Positions 1 through 6,436 of a stretch of DNA of 6,875 nucleotides are shown here, one piece after another. The first letter of the stretch is position 1, and the number at the start of each line of letters is the position of its first letter. The translations under genes and the position numbers were made by a program. Under the pieces are notes generated by a model. It made no database searches, was not told where the DNA came from, and saw nothing but the letters and a program-made list of their open reading frames with translations. The stretch covers positions 1 through 6,875 of the forward strand of contig CACZOW010000178.1 of the NCBI GenBank assembly GCA_902782885.1, written 5' to 3'. Source of the stretch: an uncultured Ruminococcus sp. GTDB lineage: Bacteria; Bacillota; Clostridia; UBA1212; UBA1255.

Positions 1-25
1 AAGCGGTTAAAGAAAGGCATTTACC

Positions 26-2149
26 ATGTCCGTCACCGTTGAGACCATGACAATTCCCGGTTCGCTCCCCGAGGGCACGAACCCGCTTCCCCGCTTCCGC
101 CGCCAGAACGGTTTCGGGACATATAAGATCAAGGGAGAGCTCCCGCCCGAAACCGCCGAAGGGCTCGGCTCCTGTACCCTTACGCTGCCGTACCGCATGC
201 AGGACCGCTACAGACGCGAAAACCGGCCGGTCACGCTGAAAACGGTCGTAATGGAAAACCGGTATCTGCGCGCGGTATTTACGCCGCAGCTCGGAGGCAA
301 ACTCTGGGCGCTCACCGATAAAGAACGCGGCCGAGAGCTGATTTTGAACAATCCGGTGCTGCGTCCGGGTAATCTCGGCATCCGCAACGCCTGGACTTCC
401 GGCGGGATCGAATGGAATTTCGGCTCGCTGGGCCACACATATTTTACCTGCGACAACGTATTTGCCGCGATCCTGAAGGACTCCGAAGGCCGCGCTTTTC
501 TGCGCATTTACGAGTTTGAGCGCGCCAAGGAGTGCGTCTGGCAGGCGGATTTTCACCTGCCCGAGGATTCGCGCCGGCTCTTCTGCCACGTGCGGCTGAC
601 CAATCCCGGCGACGAGGACCGCACCACATACTGGTGGACCAACATTGCCGTACCGGACGACGGCGGCACCCGGGTATTGTGCTCTTCGCGGAACGTGATC
701 GCGCTCTCGGGAAATGCACTGAGTTTCGAAAGATTGCCCTTCCTGTCGGTGATGCCGGGAGATATGTCTTATCCGCACAACGCCACGCGGAGCTTCGACT
801 ACTTCTTCCAGCCGGACGCGGGCGTGCGCACCGAGTGGGAGGGCACCGTTGACAAAGCCGGCTTCGCGTTTTACGACCGTTCTACCGCGCCGCTCCTGTA
901 CCACAAAATGTTCTGCTGGGGCAATCACCGCGGCGGTGCGCGCTGGCAGGAGTTTCTGTCGGAGGGCACAAAGGGCAACTATATCGAGATCCAGGCGGGC
1001 ATTGCCCCCAGCCAGATGCACGACAAGCTGTTCCCCGCCCGCAGTTCGTTCGAGTGGACGCAATGCTACGGCGGCACGCAGTTCAGACCGGAACAGATAC
1101 ACGGGCCCGATCTGGAAGATGCGGACCGTACTTTCGGGGAGGCGGTAGACGCGCTTATTTCCGAGCCGGAGCTGCTGGCGGCAGACCTGCGCTTCCGGGA
1201 AGCGGCGGATATACCGGTGCACGAGGAAGATATTGTCCACAGCGCCTCCGGCTGGGGCGCGCTGGAGCTCAGGCGGGAAAAACTGTTCGGCGGCGCCGGA
1301 TTGCCCGAAAACCTGTGCTTCCCGGAGTCGACACTGGGGCCGGAACAGCAGCCATGGCTCGCGCTTTTGGAGGACGGGGTGCTGCCCGAAGACCGCCCGG
1401 ACGCGATACCGGCATCATGGCTGACTTCCCCGCGCTGGCGCACGATACTTGAAGCGTCCCTTGCCCGCCCGGGCGGCCGCACCGCCACATCGCTGCTGCA
1501 CTACGGCAACATGCTGTTTGAACACTGGGATATGGAACATATTGCCTCCGTCGCTTCCGGGTGGCCTGCGGCGGAAAGGGATCGCTTTGAAAAACTCGCG
1601 GAAGCGGCATGGCTCGAATCGGACGCGCTCCGTCCGAGCGTGTGGGCAAAGCGCAACCTTGCGATACTGGAGGAACTCAGGGGCAACAAAGATCGCGCGG
1701 AAATGTATTATGACGCGCTGTTCGAACTGCCCGCGTCGCGCGCGGATTTCGCCTTCGCGGCCGAATACCTGAGCCGGCTGAATTCCCGCGGCAAGTATGA
1801 AAAGGCATGGGCGCTGCTTGAATCGCTGCCCGAAGAGATCCGCCGCGCCGACCGGGTCACGCTCTCCGCCGCCGTATGCGCGCTCAGGCTGAACAAACTG
1901 GACGGCCTCGACGCGGTTTTCGCGCAGGAACACGCGGATATCCGCGAAGGCGAGAACAGTCTGACCGACCTCTGGTTTGAGTATAACGCCCGCAAGTTGG
2001 GGCTCGCTCGGGGCATTGCACCGGACGAACTGACCGGCGAGACGCTGGCGGCGCTCAAGGAGGAAGCGGAAGAAAACTGTCCCCCGCCCCACGCTATCGA
2101 CTTCCGCATGAGTTACGACAAAAAGCGGCAGTATCGGGCGACCGAATGA
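26..2149 (+). CDS. DUF5107 domain protein with C-terminal TPR-like repeats
   Basis: This 707-residue protein is probably cytoplasmic, with no signal peptide visible. The N-terminal half (about residues 35-340) resembles the DUF5107 family, which has a galactose-mutarotase-like beta-sandwich fold and is thought to act on or bind carbohydrate. Visible family-type motifs are a Gly-Gly-Lys turn at 90-92 (in TPQLGGKLW), GGIEWNF at 126-132 and YWWTN at 202-206. The C-terminal part (about 490-650) is helical with TPR-like units, for example around 536-570 and 585-605. Known DUF5107–TPR proteins are often longer, so this is a compact member. The start chosen is the first ATG, preceded by AAAGAAAGG eight bases upstream; a second ATG at codon 8 is possible. 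A DUF4298 gene follows after 28 bases, so the two are probably co-transcribed. The family assignment is fairly sure; the substrate and reaction are unknown. Confidence 0.82.
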   Translation: MSVTVETMTIPGSLPEGTNPLPRFRRQNGFGTYKIKGELPPETAEGLGSCTLTLPYRMQDRYRRENRPVTLKTVVMENRYLRAVFTPQLGGKLWALTDKERGRELILNNPVLRPGNLGIRNAWTSGGIEWNFGSLGHTYFTCDNVFAAILKDSEGRAFLRIYEFERAKECVWQADFHLPEDSRRLFCHVRLTNPGDEDRTTYWWTNIAVPDDGGTRVLCSSRNVIALSGNALSFERLPFLSVMPGDMSYPHNATRSFDYFFQPDAGVRTEWEGTVDKAGFAFYDRSTAPLLYHKMFCWGNHRGGARWQEFLSEGTKGNYIEIQAGIAPSQMHDKLFPARSSFEWTQCYGGTQFRPEQIHGPDLEDADRTFGEAVDALISEPELLAADLRFREAADIPVHEEDIVHSASGWGALELRREKLFGGAGLPENLCFPESTLGPEQQPWLALLEDGVLPEDRPDAIPASWLTSPRWRTILEASLARPGGRTATSLLHYGNMLFEHWDMEHIASVASGWPAAERDRFEKLAEAAWLESDALRPSVWAKRNLAILEELRGNKDRAEMYYDALFELPASRADFAFAAEYLSRLNSRGKYEKAWALLESLPEEIRRADRVTLSAAVCALRLNKLDGLDAVFAQEHADIREGENSLTDLWFEYNARKLGLARGIAPDELTGETLAALKEEAEENCPPPHAIDFRMSYDKKRQYRATE

Positions 2150-2177
2150 CAGCCCGGGAACTGAAAGGAGAAACAAT

Positions 2178-2519
2178 ATGGCAGCTAAAGCCGATCTCAA
2201 AAAGAATGTCAGCGTTACCGTAAATGACGACGCCGTAAAACGTGTAAAAAAGATGGAGGCGGCAATGAACCGCGTTGCCCGCGCAGGCGCCCGGCTGGAG
2301 CGCGCGCTGGAGGAGTTCCGGGCGCGCGAGAAGGATATAGACGCTCTGAAAACATATCTGGCCGGCGACTGGCGGCAGGACTTCGAAGCCGATGAGCGGG
2401 GCGAATTCCCGAAAGATCTGCGCCGGGGCGTGCTGTCGGAAGACGCGCTGTATGATACTCTGTCCGAAGCGGACCGGCTGAGCGCCGAAATAAAAAAGCG
2501 CCGTTCCCGCGGGAACTGA
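2178..2519 (+). CDS. DUF4298 domain-containing small protein
   Basis: This is a 113-residue soluble, highly charged and mostly helical protein. Residues 20-60 form a coiled-coil-like helix. They are followed by the DUF4298 hallmarks: GDW at 63-65, an acidic stretch ending DERGEFP at 72-78, and GVLSEDALYDTL at 84-95. The function of the family is not known. The N-terminal 19 residues (MAAKADLKKN and onward) look like an extra tail ahead of the domain. A clear AAAGGAG ribosome binding site lies seven bases before the ATG. The gene sits 28 bases after the DUF5107 gene and is probably translated from the same message. Its last codons and stop lie inside a hairpin that reads as a terminator for the opposing genes. 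Confidence 0.83.
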   Translation: MAAKADLKKNVSVTVNDDAVKRVKKMEAAMNRVARAGARLERALEEFRAREKDIDALKTYLAGDWRQDFEADERGEFPKDLRRGVLSEDALYDTLSEADRLSAEIKKRRSRGN

Positions 2520-2524
2520 CGCTT
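2492..2524 (-). terminator. Intrinsic terminator for the sugar isomerase unit, overlapping the DUF4298 3' end
   Basis: On the minus strand the RNA reads AAGCG-UCA-GUUCC, loop CGCG, GGAAC-GG-CGCUU, and then continues into a U run (plus-strand A tract 2492-2497). Two five-base-pair stems are separated by a small internal loop. It lies about 40 bases beyond the isomerase stop codon, the right place for its terminator. On the plus strand the same hairpin is followed by only a broken T-rich stretch, so it may terminate the convergent DUF4298 message weakly. The inner arm GTTCCCGCGGGAAC (2503-2516) is a perfect palindrome. Confidence 0.7.
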
Positions 2525-2563
2525 GAGTTTATAGTTTTATACGTTTTTTGCGGCAGTTACAGG

Positions 2564-3250
2564 TCAATCCGCCGCCGGGTACTCGGTGCAGAGCAGCCGG
2601 TACGCGGGCTCGTCCTCCTCGATGGTCGGGAAGCGGCCGACGGGCAGTTCGAATCGGTTATCCGTATTGTCGTCGTTGCACTGACTGACCTCTCCCAGCA
2701 GCACGTCGCCGGTGCCGGCTTCCACCGTGAAGTCGTGGTACAGCCGCTGCTGAATGAAGATGCTTTCTCCCGGGGTCAATCTCACCTGCGTTCCCGCGGG
2801 CACGGTATACGTGCGCCCGTCGGTATGCACCGTCACGTCGGACACGTAGTCAACGCTCTCGTCGGGCAGCGAGTTATACACGCGGATCAGGATGTTGCCG
2901 CCGCCGCGGTTGATGATGTCCTCGGTCTTGTACCAGTGAAAATGGTTGAGCGAGTATTGTCCTTCTTTGAGGAACAGCAGTTTTTCGGCGTACACCTTCG
3001 GATATTTGTCCGGCATCTTGCGGTTGCCGTTGCGGATGGTGATCAGCGAAAAACCCACTTCGTCGAATTTGCCCAGGCCGTAATCGGTGATGTCCCAGCC
3101 CAGCATGCAGTCGCGCACTTCGTCGTACTCATGCCCCGCGGTCTTCCACTGCTCCGGCGTGAAATTACAGAACGGCGGCAGATAGCAGCAATGCTTTTTG
3201 CACATGGCCTCCAGTTCTTTCAATGCTTTGTTGATCTCACTGCGTTTCAT
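2564..3250 (-). CDS. D-lyxose/D-mannose family sugar isomerase
   Basis: This 228-residue cupin-fold protein resembles D-lyxose ketol-isomerases, which interconvert D-lyxose with D-xylulose and D-mannose with D-fructose using Mn2+ or a similar metal. The predicted metal ligands are all present: His103 and His105 in LNHFHWYKTE, Glu110, and His172 in RLYHDF. These match the His-X-His, Glu and distal His arrangement of characterised family members; Lys90 (AEKLLFLK) is also in a typical position. The length is normal for the family and the protein looks intact and cytoplasmic. The gene starts 30 bases after the DUF1294 gene and is probably driven by the consensus promoter upstream of that gene. 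Its ribosome binding site is unusually far from the ATG, but no in-frame alternative start lies closer. The family is confident; the preferred sugar cannot be read from sequence. Confidence 0.88.
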   Translation of the reverse strand: MKRSEINKALKELEAMCKKHCCYLPPFCNFTPEQWKTAGHEYDEVRDCMLGWDITDYGLGKFDEVGFSLITIRNGNRKMPDKYPKVYAEKLLFLKEGQYSLNHFHWYKTEDIINRGGGNILIRVYNSLPDESVDYVSDVTVHTDGRTYTVPAGTQVRLTPGESIFIQQRLYHDFTVEAGTGDVLLGEVSQCNDDNTDNRFELPVGRFPTIEEDEPAYRLLCTEYPAAD

Positions 3251-3263
3251 ATAAAAACCAAGA

Positions 3264-3269
3264 CCTCCT
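3264..3269 (-). promoter_or_regulatory. Distant ribosome binding site of the sugar isomerase gene
   Basis: The minus strand carries a perfect AGGAGG here, but 13 bases separate it from the isomerase ATG at 3250. Neighbouring genes have 5 to 8. The intervening bases are T-rich (TCTTGGTTTTTAT). In-frame codons in the gap (CTT, GGT, TTT, TAT) offer no start, so the ATG stands and the spacing is genuinely long. Reduced or structure-dependent initiation is possible but not shown. Confidence 0.6.
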
Positions 3270-3280
3270 CAAAATCCGCT

Positions 3281-3562
3281 TCATATTTTAAGCGCGAGAA
3301 ATACTATCGCTCCGACCTGCAGCACCAGGAAAAGCGGGAAGAACACCACGAAGTACCAGTGTTTGGTCTTGTGGCGGAAAGCACTCATGCCCAGAACGCC
3401 GCCCAGTCCGCCGAACAGCGCGGTCACCAGGAACAGTGTCTTTTCCGGCACGCGCCGGCCGTGCTTCTTCGCCTGACTTTTGTCGTAGCCCATCAGCGCA
3501 AACGCGGCAATTCCCATGACTGCCATTACTATCGCGCCGACAATGATCACGATCCTGTTCAT
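3281..3562 (-). CDS. DUF1294 family small membrane protein
   Basis: This 93-residue integral membrane protein has a first hydrophobic helix at about 3-22. It is followed by the DUF1294 signature YDKSQAKKHGRRVPEKTL (26-43), a glycine-rich membrane segment GGLGGVLGM (51-59), FRHKTKHWYF (62-71) and a last helix at about 71-92. The family is widespread in bacteria and its role is unknown. The ATG at 3562 is chosen because GGGAGGG lies five bases upstream. A longer in-frame start at 3622 would lie upstream of the -10 box and so outside the predicted transcript. The sugar isomerase follows after 30 bases, so the two are likely one transcription unit, though no functional link is known. Confidence 0.87.
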   Translation of the reverse strand: MNRIVIIVGAIVMAVMGIAAFALMGYDKSQAKKHGRRVPEKTLFLVTALFGGLGGVLGMSAFRHKTKHWYFVVFFPLFLVLQVGAIVFLALKI

Positions 3563-3599
3563 ACGATCCCTCCCTGCAGTTTTTTGTCTGCTCCCGCGG

Positions 3600-3629
3600 A
3601 TTATACCACGCCCGGGAGACAAGTGTCAA
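3600..3629 (-). promoter_or_regulatory. Consensus sigma-70 promoter for the DUF1294–isomerase unit
   Basis: Reading the minus strand, TTGACA (3624-3629) and TATAAT (3600-3605) are both perfect matches to the housekeeping consensus, with an 18-base spacer (3606-3623). Transcription would start near 3593, giving a leader of roughly 30 bases before the DUF1294 ATG and placing the ribosome binding site correctly. An AT-rich stretch (AAAATT) lies just upstream of the -35 box. No operator palindrome is obvious. Confidence 0.85.
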
Positions 3630-3670
3630 AATTTTAGTGGCTGAGTAAATCTCGGACCGGCGTTGCCGTT

Positions 3671-3889
3671 TCACATTTTAACGCGGATCAACAGGCACGC
3701 CGCACCCAGTATTGTCAGCGCGATCCCCGAGATGAGAAAAATGACCGCCCGCCGGTGGAGCCTGGCATAGAGCTCCGCAGAGCCGTCGAGCACATGCTTG
3801 TAACTGTATTGACTGAACGCCGACATCAAAAAAGAAAGCACGCAGCCGGTGATGCAGACGATCCCTATTATCAGCAGAAAAACTTTCAT
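3671..3889 (-). CDS. Hypothetical two-helix membrane protein
   Basis: This 72-residue protein is not recognised as any family. It has two hydrophobic helices, about residues 3-22 (FLLIIGIVCITGCVL region) and 48-68 (AVIFLISGIALTILGAACLL region). A polar loop between them (SQYSYKHVLDGSAELYARLHRR) ends in an Arg/His-rich stretch. This would make a small hairpin-like inner-membrane protein; the first helix could also be read as an uncleaved signal. The start at 3889 is chosen because AAGGAGG lies five bases before it; an in-frame ATG at 3925 lacks such a site. The gene lies 58 bases after the radical SAM gene on the same strand and may be the last gene of that operon. Whether it works with that system is unknown. 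Confidence 0.65.
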   Translation of the reverse strand: MKVFLLIIGIVCITGCVLSFLMSAFSQYSYKHVLDGSAELYARLHRRAVIFLISGIALTILGAACLLIRVKM

Positions 3890-3916
3890 AATATCCTCCT
3901 TCATACTCAGGCAGCC

Positions 3917-3939
3917 GTTCCGCATGCTGCTTGCGGGGC
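3917..3939 (-). other. GC-rich hairpin between the radical SAM gene and the small membrane gene
   Basis: The minus-strand transcript can pair CCGCA with TGCGG around loop AGCAGCA (arms at 3932-3936 and 3920-3924). An outer CCG/CGG stem (3937-3939 and 3917-3919) follows after a two-base mismatch. There is no U tract, so it is not a clear terminator. It might act as a partial terminator or RNA processing/stability element between amrS and the downstream gene. It is short and could be chance in GC-rich DNA. Confidence 0.35.
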
Positions 3940-3947
3940 GGTGCCGT

Positions 3948-4796
3948 TCAGCAATTGCCCGTATATACGTATTTCAGGTTTTCCCGGGCAACATCGGCCA
4001 GGCGGTACACGGTGCGAACGTCGGTCGCCGTCCGGTCCCGCATCCTGAAACGCGGGAAAAACCGGGTGATGTGCAGCGGCACCTCGTCGCCGTCCGGGTT
4101 CTTCAGCCCGCTGACCCAGCGGGAAAGTTCGCGCATCTCCGCTTCGCTGTCATTCTCTCCCGGGACGATCAGTGTCGTGAGTTCCACATGACTGTTGACG
4201 ACTGCAGCTTCTATAAAATTCAGGACCGTACGCAGATCGCCGCCGAGCGTTTTACTGTAGTAACAGTCGGTGAAGCCTTTCAGATCGATGTTCATGGCAT
4301 CGATATCCGCGCAGAACTCCTTAAGGATCCCAGGCTCCGCGCTGCCGTTCGTGACCAAAACGTTCTTCAGGCCCGCTTTCCCGGCCAGCGCCGCCGTATC
4401 GCGCACGAATTCGCAGCCGACGAGGGGTTCGTTGTACGTAAAGGCAATGCCGATATTGCCCCGCGCACGGGCCTTCAGCGCCAGCTCCACCAGCGCCTCC
4501 GGGCTGATCTCTTCCGCGGTCTCGGCAAACGCGAAGGCCTGCTTCGACCAGGAGATTTCGTGATTCTGGCAGAACGGGCAGCGCAGGTTGCAGCCGAAAC
4601 TGCCGACAGACAGGATCATGCTGCCGGGGAAGAAATGCGCGAGCGGCTTCTTTTCGACGGGATCCAGCGCGATCGACGTGATCCGGCCGTAATTGAGCGC
4701 CTCGACTTTGCCGCCGCGCACCGTCCGCGCGCCGCAAAACCCTACGCCGCCCTCCGGAATATTGCAATGTCTGAAGCAAACGCCGCACTCTGCCAT
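3948..4796 (-). CDS. amrS: AmmeMemoRadiSam system radical SAM enzyme
   Basis: This 282-residue radical S-adenosylmethionine enzyme has the cluster-binding motif CNLRCPFC, with Cys69, Cys73 and Cys76 expected to hold the 4Fe-4S cluster that cleaves SAM. An N-terminal cysteine set (Cys4, Cys7, Cys11, Cys21; CGVCFRHC then GFCGAR) is typical of this family and may bind metal or a second cluster. Other landmarks are AFTYNEPL (118-125), NVLVTNG (145-151), MNIDLKG (168-174), TLIVPGEND (208-216) and LHITRFFPRF (241-250). It ends directly after YVYTGNC. Some relatives continue into a Cys-rich tail, but others appear to stop here, so I do not call it truncated. The start follows the LigB–AMMECR1 stop by nine bases, with GAGGG six bases upstream of the ATG, so translational coupling is likely. 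The reaction it catalyses is not known to me. Confidence 0.92.
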   Translation of the reverse strand: MAECGVCFRHCNIPEGGVGFCGARTVRGGKVEALNYGRITSIALDPVEKKPLAHFFPGSMILSVGSFGCNLRCPFCQNHEISWSKQAFAFAETAEEISPEALVELALKARARGNIGIAFTYNEPLVGCEFVRDTAALAGKAGLKNVLVTNGSAEPGILKEFCADIDAMNIDLKGFTDCYYSKTLGGDLRTVLNFIEAAVVNSHVELTTLIVPGENDSEAEMRELSRWVSGLKNPDGDEVPLHITRFFPRFRMRDRTATDVRTVYRLADVARENLKYVYTGNC

Positions 4797-4805
4797 AATC
4801 GTCCC

Positions 4806-6191
4806 TCAGTAATGACGCACCACTTCGAAGCGTTCCAGTTCGTACGGTTCGTCCGCGCGGATGCCGCCCTTTCGGCGGGCAATATCCACCTGTTCCTCCA
4901 CGGTGTCAACGCCGTCCAGATCCGGCAGCAGCAATCCCCGTTTCAGGCCGCGGCTCACGATCACGCCGTACCGTTTGACGTCCAGTTCGGCCATGGACGC
5001 GACCGGTTCCGGCGCACCCAGAACGTCCACGCTGATCTCGAGCCCGGCGAGTTCTTCCGCTCTCACCGGCGGAAAACGGTCGTCGCTGGAGCAGGCGCTG
5101 ACGGCGTTCCGGATGATCTCTTCCGCGACGTTCTTCCGCGTTGCCAGGATCGTGCCGATGCAGCCGCGCAATTGTCCGTTCCGGTGCAGCGAAACGAACG
5201 CGCCGGCGCGCCGGGCCAGCATTTCCTCCGGCAGATCTTTGGGTGCGGGGATGCGCTCGCGGCGCAGGACCCAGGCCTCCACGGAAGCTCTTGCGAGTTT
5301 TACGTACGGATCGCTTTTCTCCGCTCTTTCACGGCACTCCCGCTCCTGTTTTTCCAGATACGCTTCCAGAAAATGTCTGCGGGCGTCCGGACCTTCCGGA
5401 TAAAAGGTGCAGATTCCGTACCCCACGCCGGTAACGTCCTGGTGGGACAGCGCCGTTGCCCGCACGCTGAGCCCGTCGAACGCGCCCGCCATTATCACAA
5501 ACGACCGGTGACCGCATTCCGCCGCTTTGTCGCAGAAAGACTCGCTGAAATCAAACAGTTCCCCGAACGCGGCTCTCCCGCAAACGTCCATGATCCGGCG
5601 GTCATATTCGGGACCCTCTTCGGCGAATCCATACGGGCCGTATTCCTGCAGTTTGTGCGAAAGGTCGCCGCTGGCGATCAATACCGCCCGTTTTCCCGTC
5701 TCTTCCGCTGCGCGGGCAATATACTGCCCGAGCCGGTAGTGATCGGTCAGCGGCAACCCGGAAAGCCCGATCCTCACGAGCTCTCCTCCGCTGTATTTTT
5801 GCCGTATAAACCACAGCGGCACCATCGTGCCGTGATCCAGCGTATTGTCCCGCTCCCCCAGCGTGCCCGCGGGAAAACCGTCCGCGTCCGCCAGAGCGCA
5901 GAGCCGTTCGACCAGCGCGGTATCGTACTTTTCCGTAAAGCGGACACCGGGCGCGCGAAATCCGCGGAACGATCCCGAAGCCCCGTCGCCGGGCGAGATG
6001 TGGAAATAATCCGAATACATCACGGAATGCGGACTGGTGATTATCAGCGTATCCGGTTTAAGCGTTTTGATCTCTTCTGCGACCTGCTCGTACGCCCGAG
6101 CGGTCGCTTCGATCTGCTTTTCGCCGCCCTTGCCGACCGCCGGAACGATCATGGGCGGGTGCGGGACCATAAATGCAGCTATTACAGGCAT
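4806..6191 (-). CDS. amrA: Fused LigB (Memo-like)–AMMECR1 protein, AmmeMemoRadiSam system protein A
   Basis: This 461-residue, two-domain, probably cytoplasmic protein has a class III extradiol-dioxygenase (LigB) fold at residues 1-265, the superfamily that includes Memo. Candidate metal or active-site residues are His11 (VPHPP), His55 (SPHSV), His120 (LDHG), Asp176/His179 (SGDLSH) and Glu225-Cys226 (AECGHRS). The Asp-X2-His and Cys positions resemble those of human MEMO1 as I recall them. A charged helical linker (about 270-295) leads to an AMMECR1 domain (about 295-461) with the signature LRGCIGT at 341-347. So the A and B parts of the system are joined in one chain, a known arrangement in Clostridia-like genomes. 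AGGAGG lies seven bases before the ATG and overlaps the stop codon of the preceding small gene, which implies coupling. The substrate is unknown; ring-cleaving activity should not be assumed. Confidence 0.92.
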   Translation of the reverse strand: MPVIAAFMVPHPPMIVPAVGKGGEKQIEATARAYEQVAEEIKTLKPDTLIITSPHSVMYSDYFHISPGDGASGSFRGFRAPGVRFTEKYDTALVERLCALADADGFPAGTLGERDNTLDHGTMVPLWFIRQKYSGGELVRIGLSGLPLTDHYRLGQYIARAAEETGKRAVLIASGDLSHKLQEYGPYGFAEEGPEYDRRIMDVCGRAAFGELFDFSESFCDKAAECGHRSFVIMAGAFDGLSVRATALSHQDVTGVGYGICTFYPEGPDARRHFLEAYLEKQERECRERAEKSDPYVKLARASVEAWVLRRERIPAPKDLPEEMLARRAGAFVSLHRNGQLRGCIGTILATRKNVAEEIIRNAVSACSSDDRFPPVRAEELAGLEISVDVLGAPEPVASMAELDVKRYGVIVSRGLKRGLLLPDLDGVDTVEEQVDIARRKGGIRADEPYELERFEVVRHY

Positions 6192-6203
6192 CGCGGTACC
6201 TCC

Positions 6204-6416
6204 TCAGTGTTCGTTTTCGTTGCATCCGCTGTCAACGAATTCTACTTTACCGCTCAGTATGTCATATATTGCGCCCGCGACCGTCACGCCGTCAACGGCG
6301 AAAAAGCTTCTGAGAGCGCTGACCGCGCGCCGAAACGGCGAAACGTCTCCGGCAAACCGTCCCTCCGCTTCGTATCTGCGGTTAGCGCCGATCAGCATTT
6401 TCATTGTCTCATTCAT
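6204..6416 (-). CDS. Coreless beta-carbonic-anhydrase-like small protein (possible deletion remnant)
   Basis: This is a 70-residue open frame with a good ribosome binding site (GGAGAGGTG, eight bases before ATG). Residues 1-31 (MLIGANRRYEAEGR, then GDVSPFRR) resemble the N-terminus of beta-carbonic anhydrases, where LLEGN(K/R)RF and (D/E)xSP are usual. Residues 40-61 (DGVTVAGAIYDILSGKVEFV) resemble their C-terminus, where VxGAxYDxxTGKVEFL is usual. The 110-130 residues normally between, including the zinc ligands (CxDSR and the HxxC region), are absent. It therefore cannot be a working carbonic anhydrase of the known type. It may be an in-frame internal deletion or a real short protein. It sits 72 bases after the permease gene and 12 bases before amrA, whose ribosome binding site overlaps its stop. 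The resemblance is from memory of the family, without alignment. Confidence 0.62.
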   Translation of the reverse strand: MNETMKMLIGANRRYEAEGRFAGDVSPFRRAVSALRSFFAVDGVTVAGAIYDILSGKVEFVDSGCNENEH

Positions 6417-6436
6417 AATAATGTCACCTCTCCAGG

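Noticed and set aside
1415..2200. A 261-codon minus-strand open frame opposite the TPR part of the DUF5107 gene
   Set aside because: The sense strand has a family match and TPR pattern; the antisense product shows no domain.
3563..3622. A longer DUF1294 protein starting 20 codons upstream at 3622
   Set aside because: That start lies upstream of the TATAAT box, so it would not be on the transcript, whereas the ATG at 3562 has GGGAGGG at the right spacing.
2735..3637. A 300-codon plus-strand open frame antisense to the sugar isomerase and DUF1294 genes
   Set aside because: It lacks a recognisable family, crosses the promoter and two well-supported opposite-strand genes, and has low-complexity GC-driven composition.
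3658..3668. A CGGC-GTT-GCCG hairpin after the small membrane gene as a terminator
   Set aside because: The stem is only four base pairs and no U run follows on the minus strand, so I cannot support termination here even though a new promoter begins just downstream.
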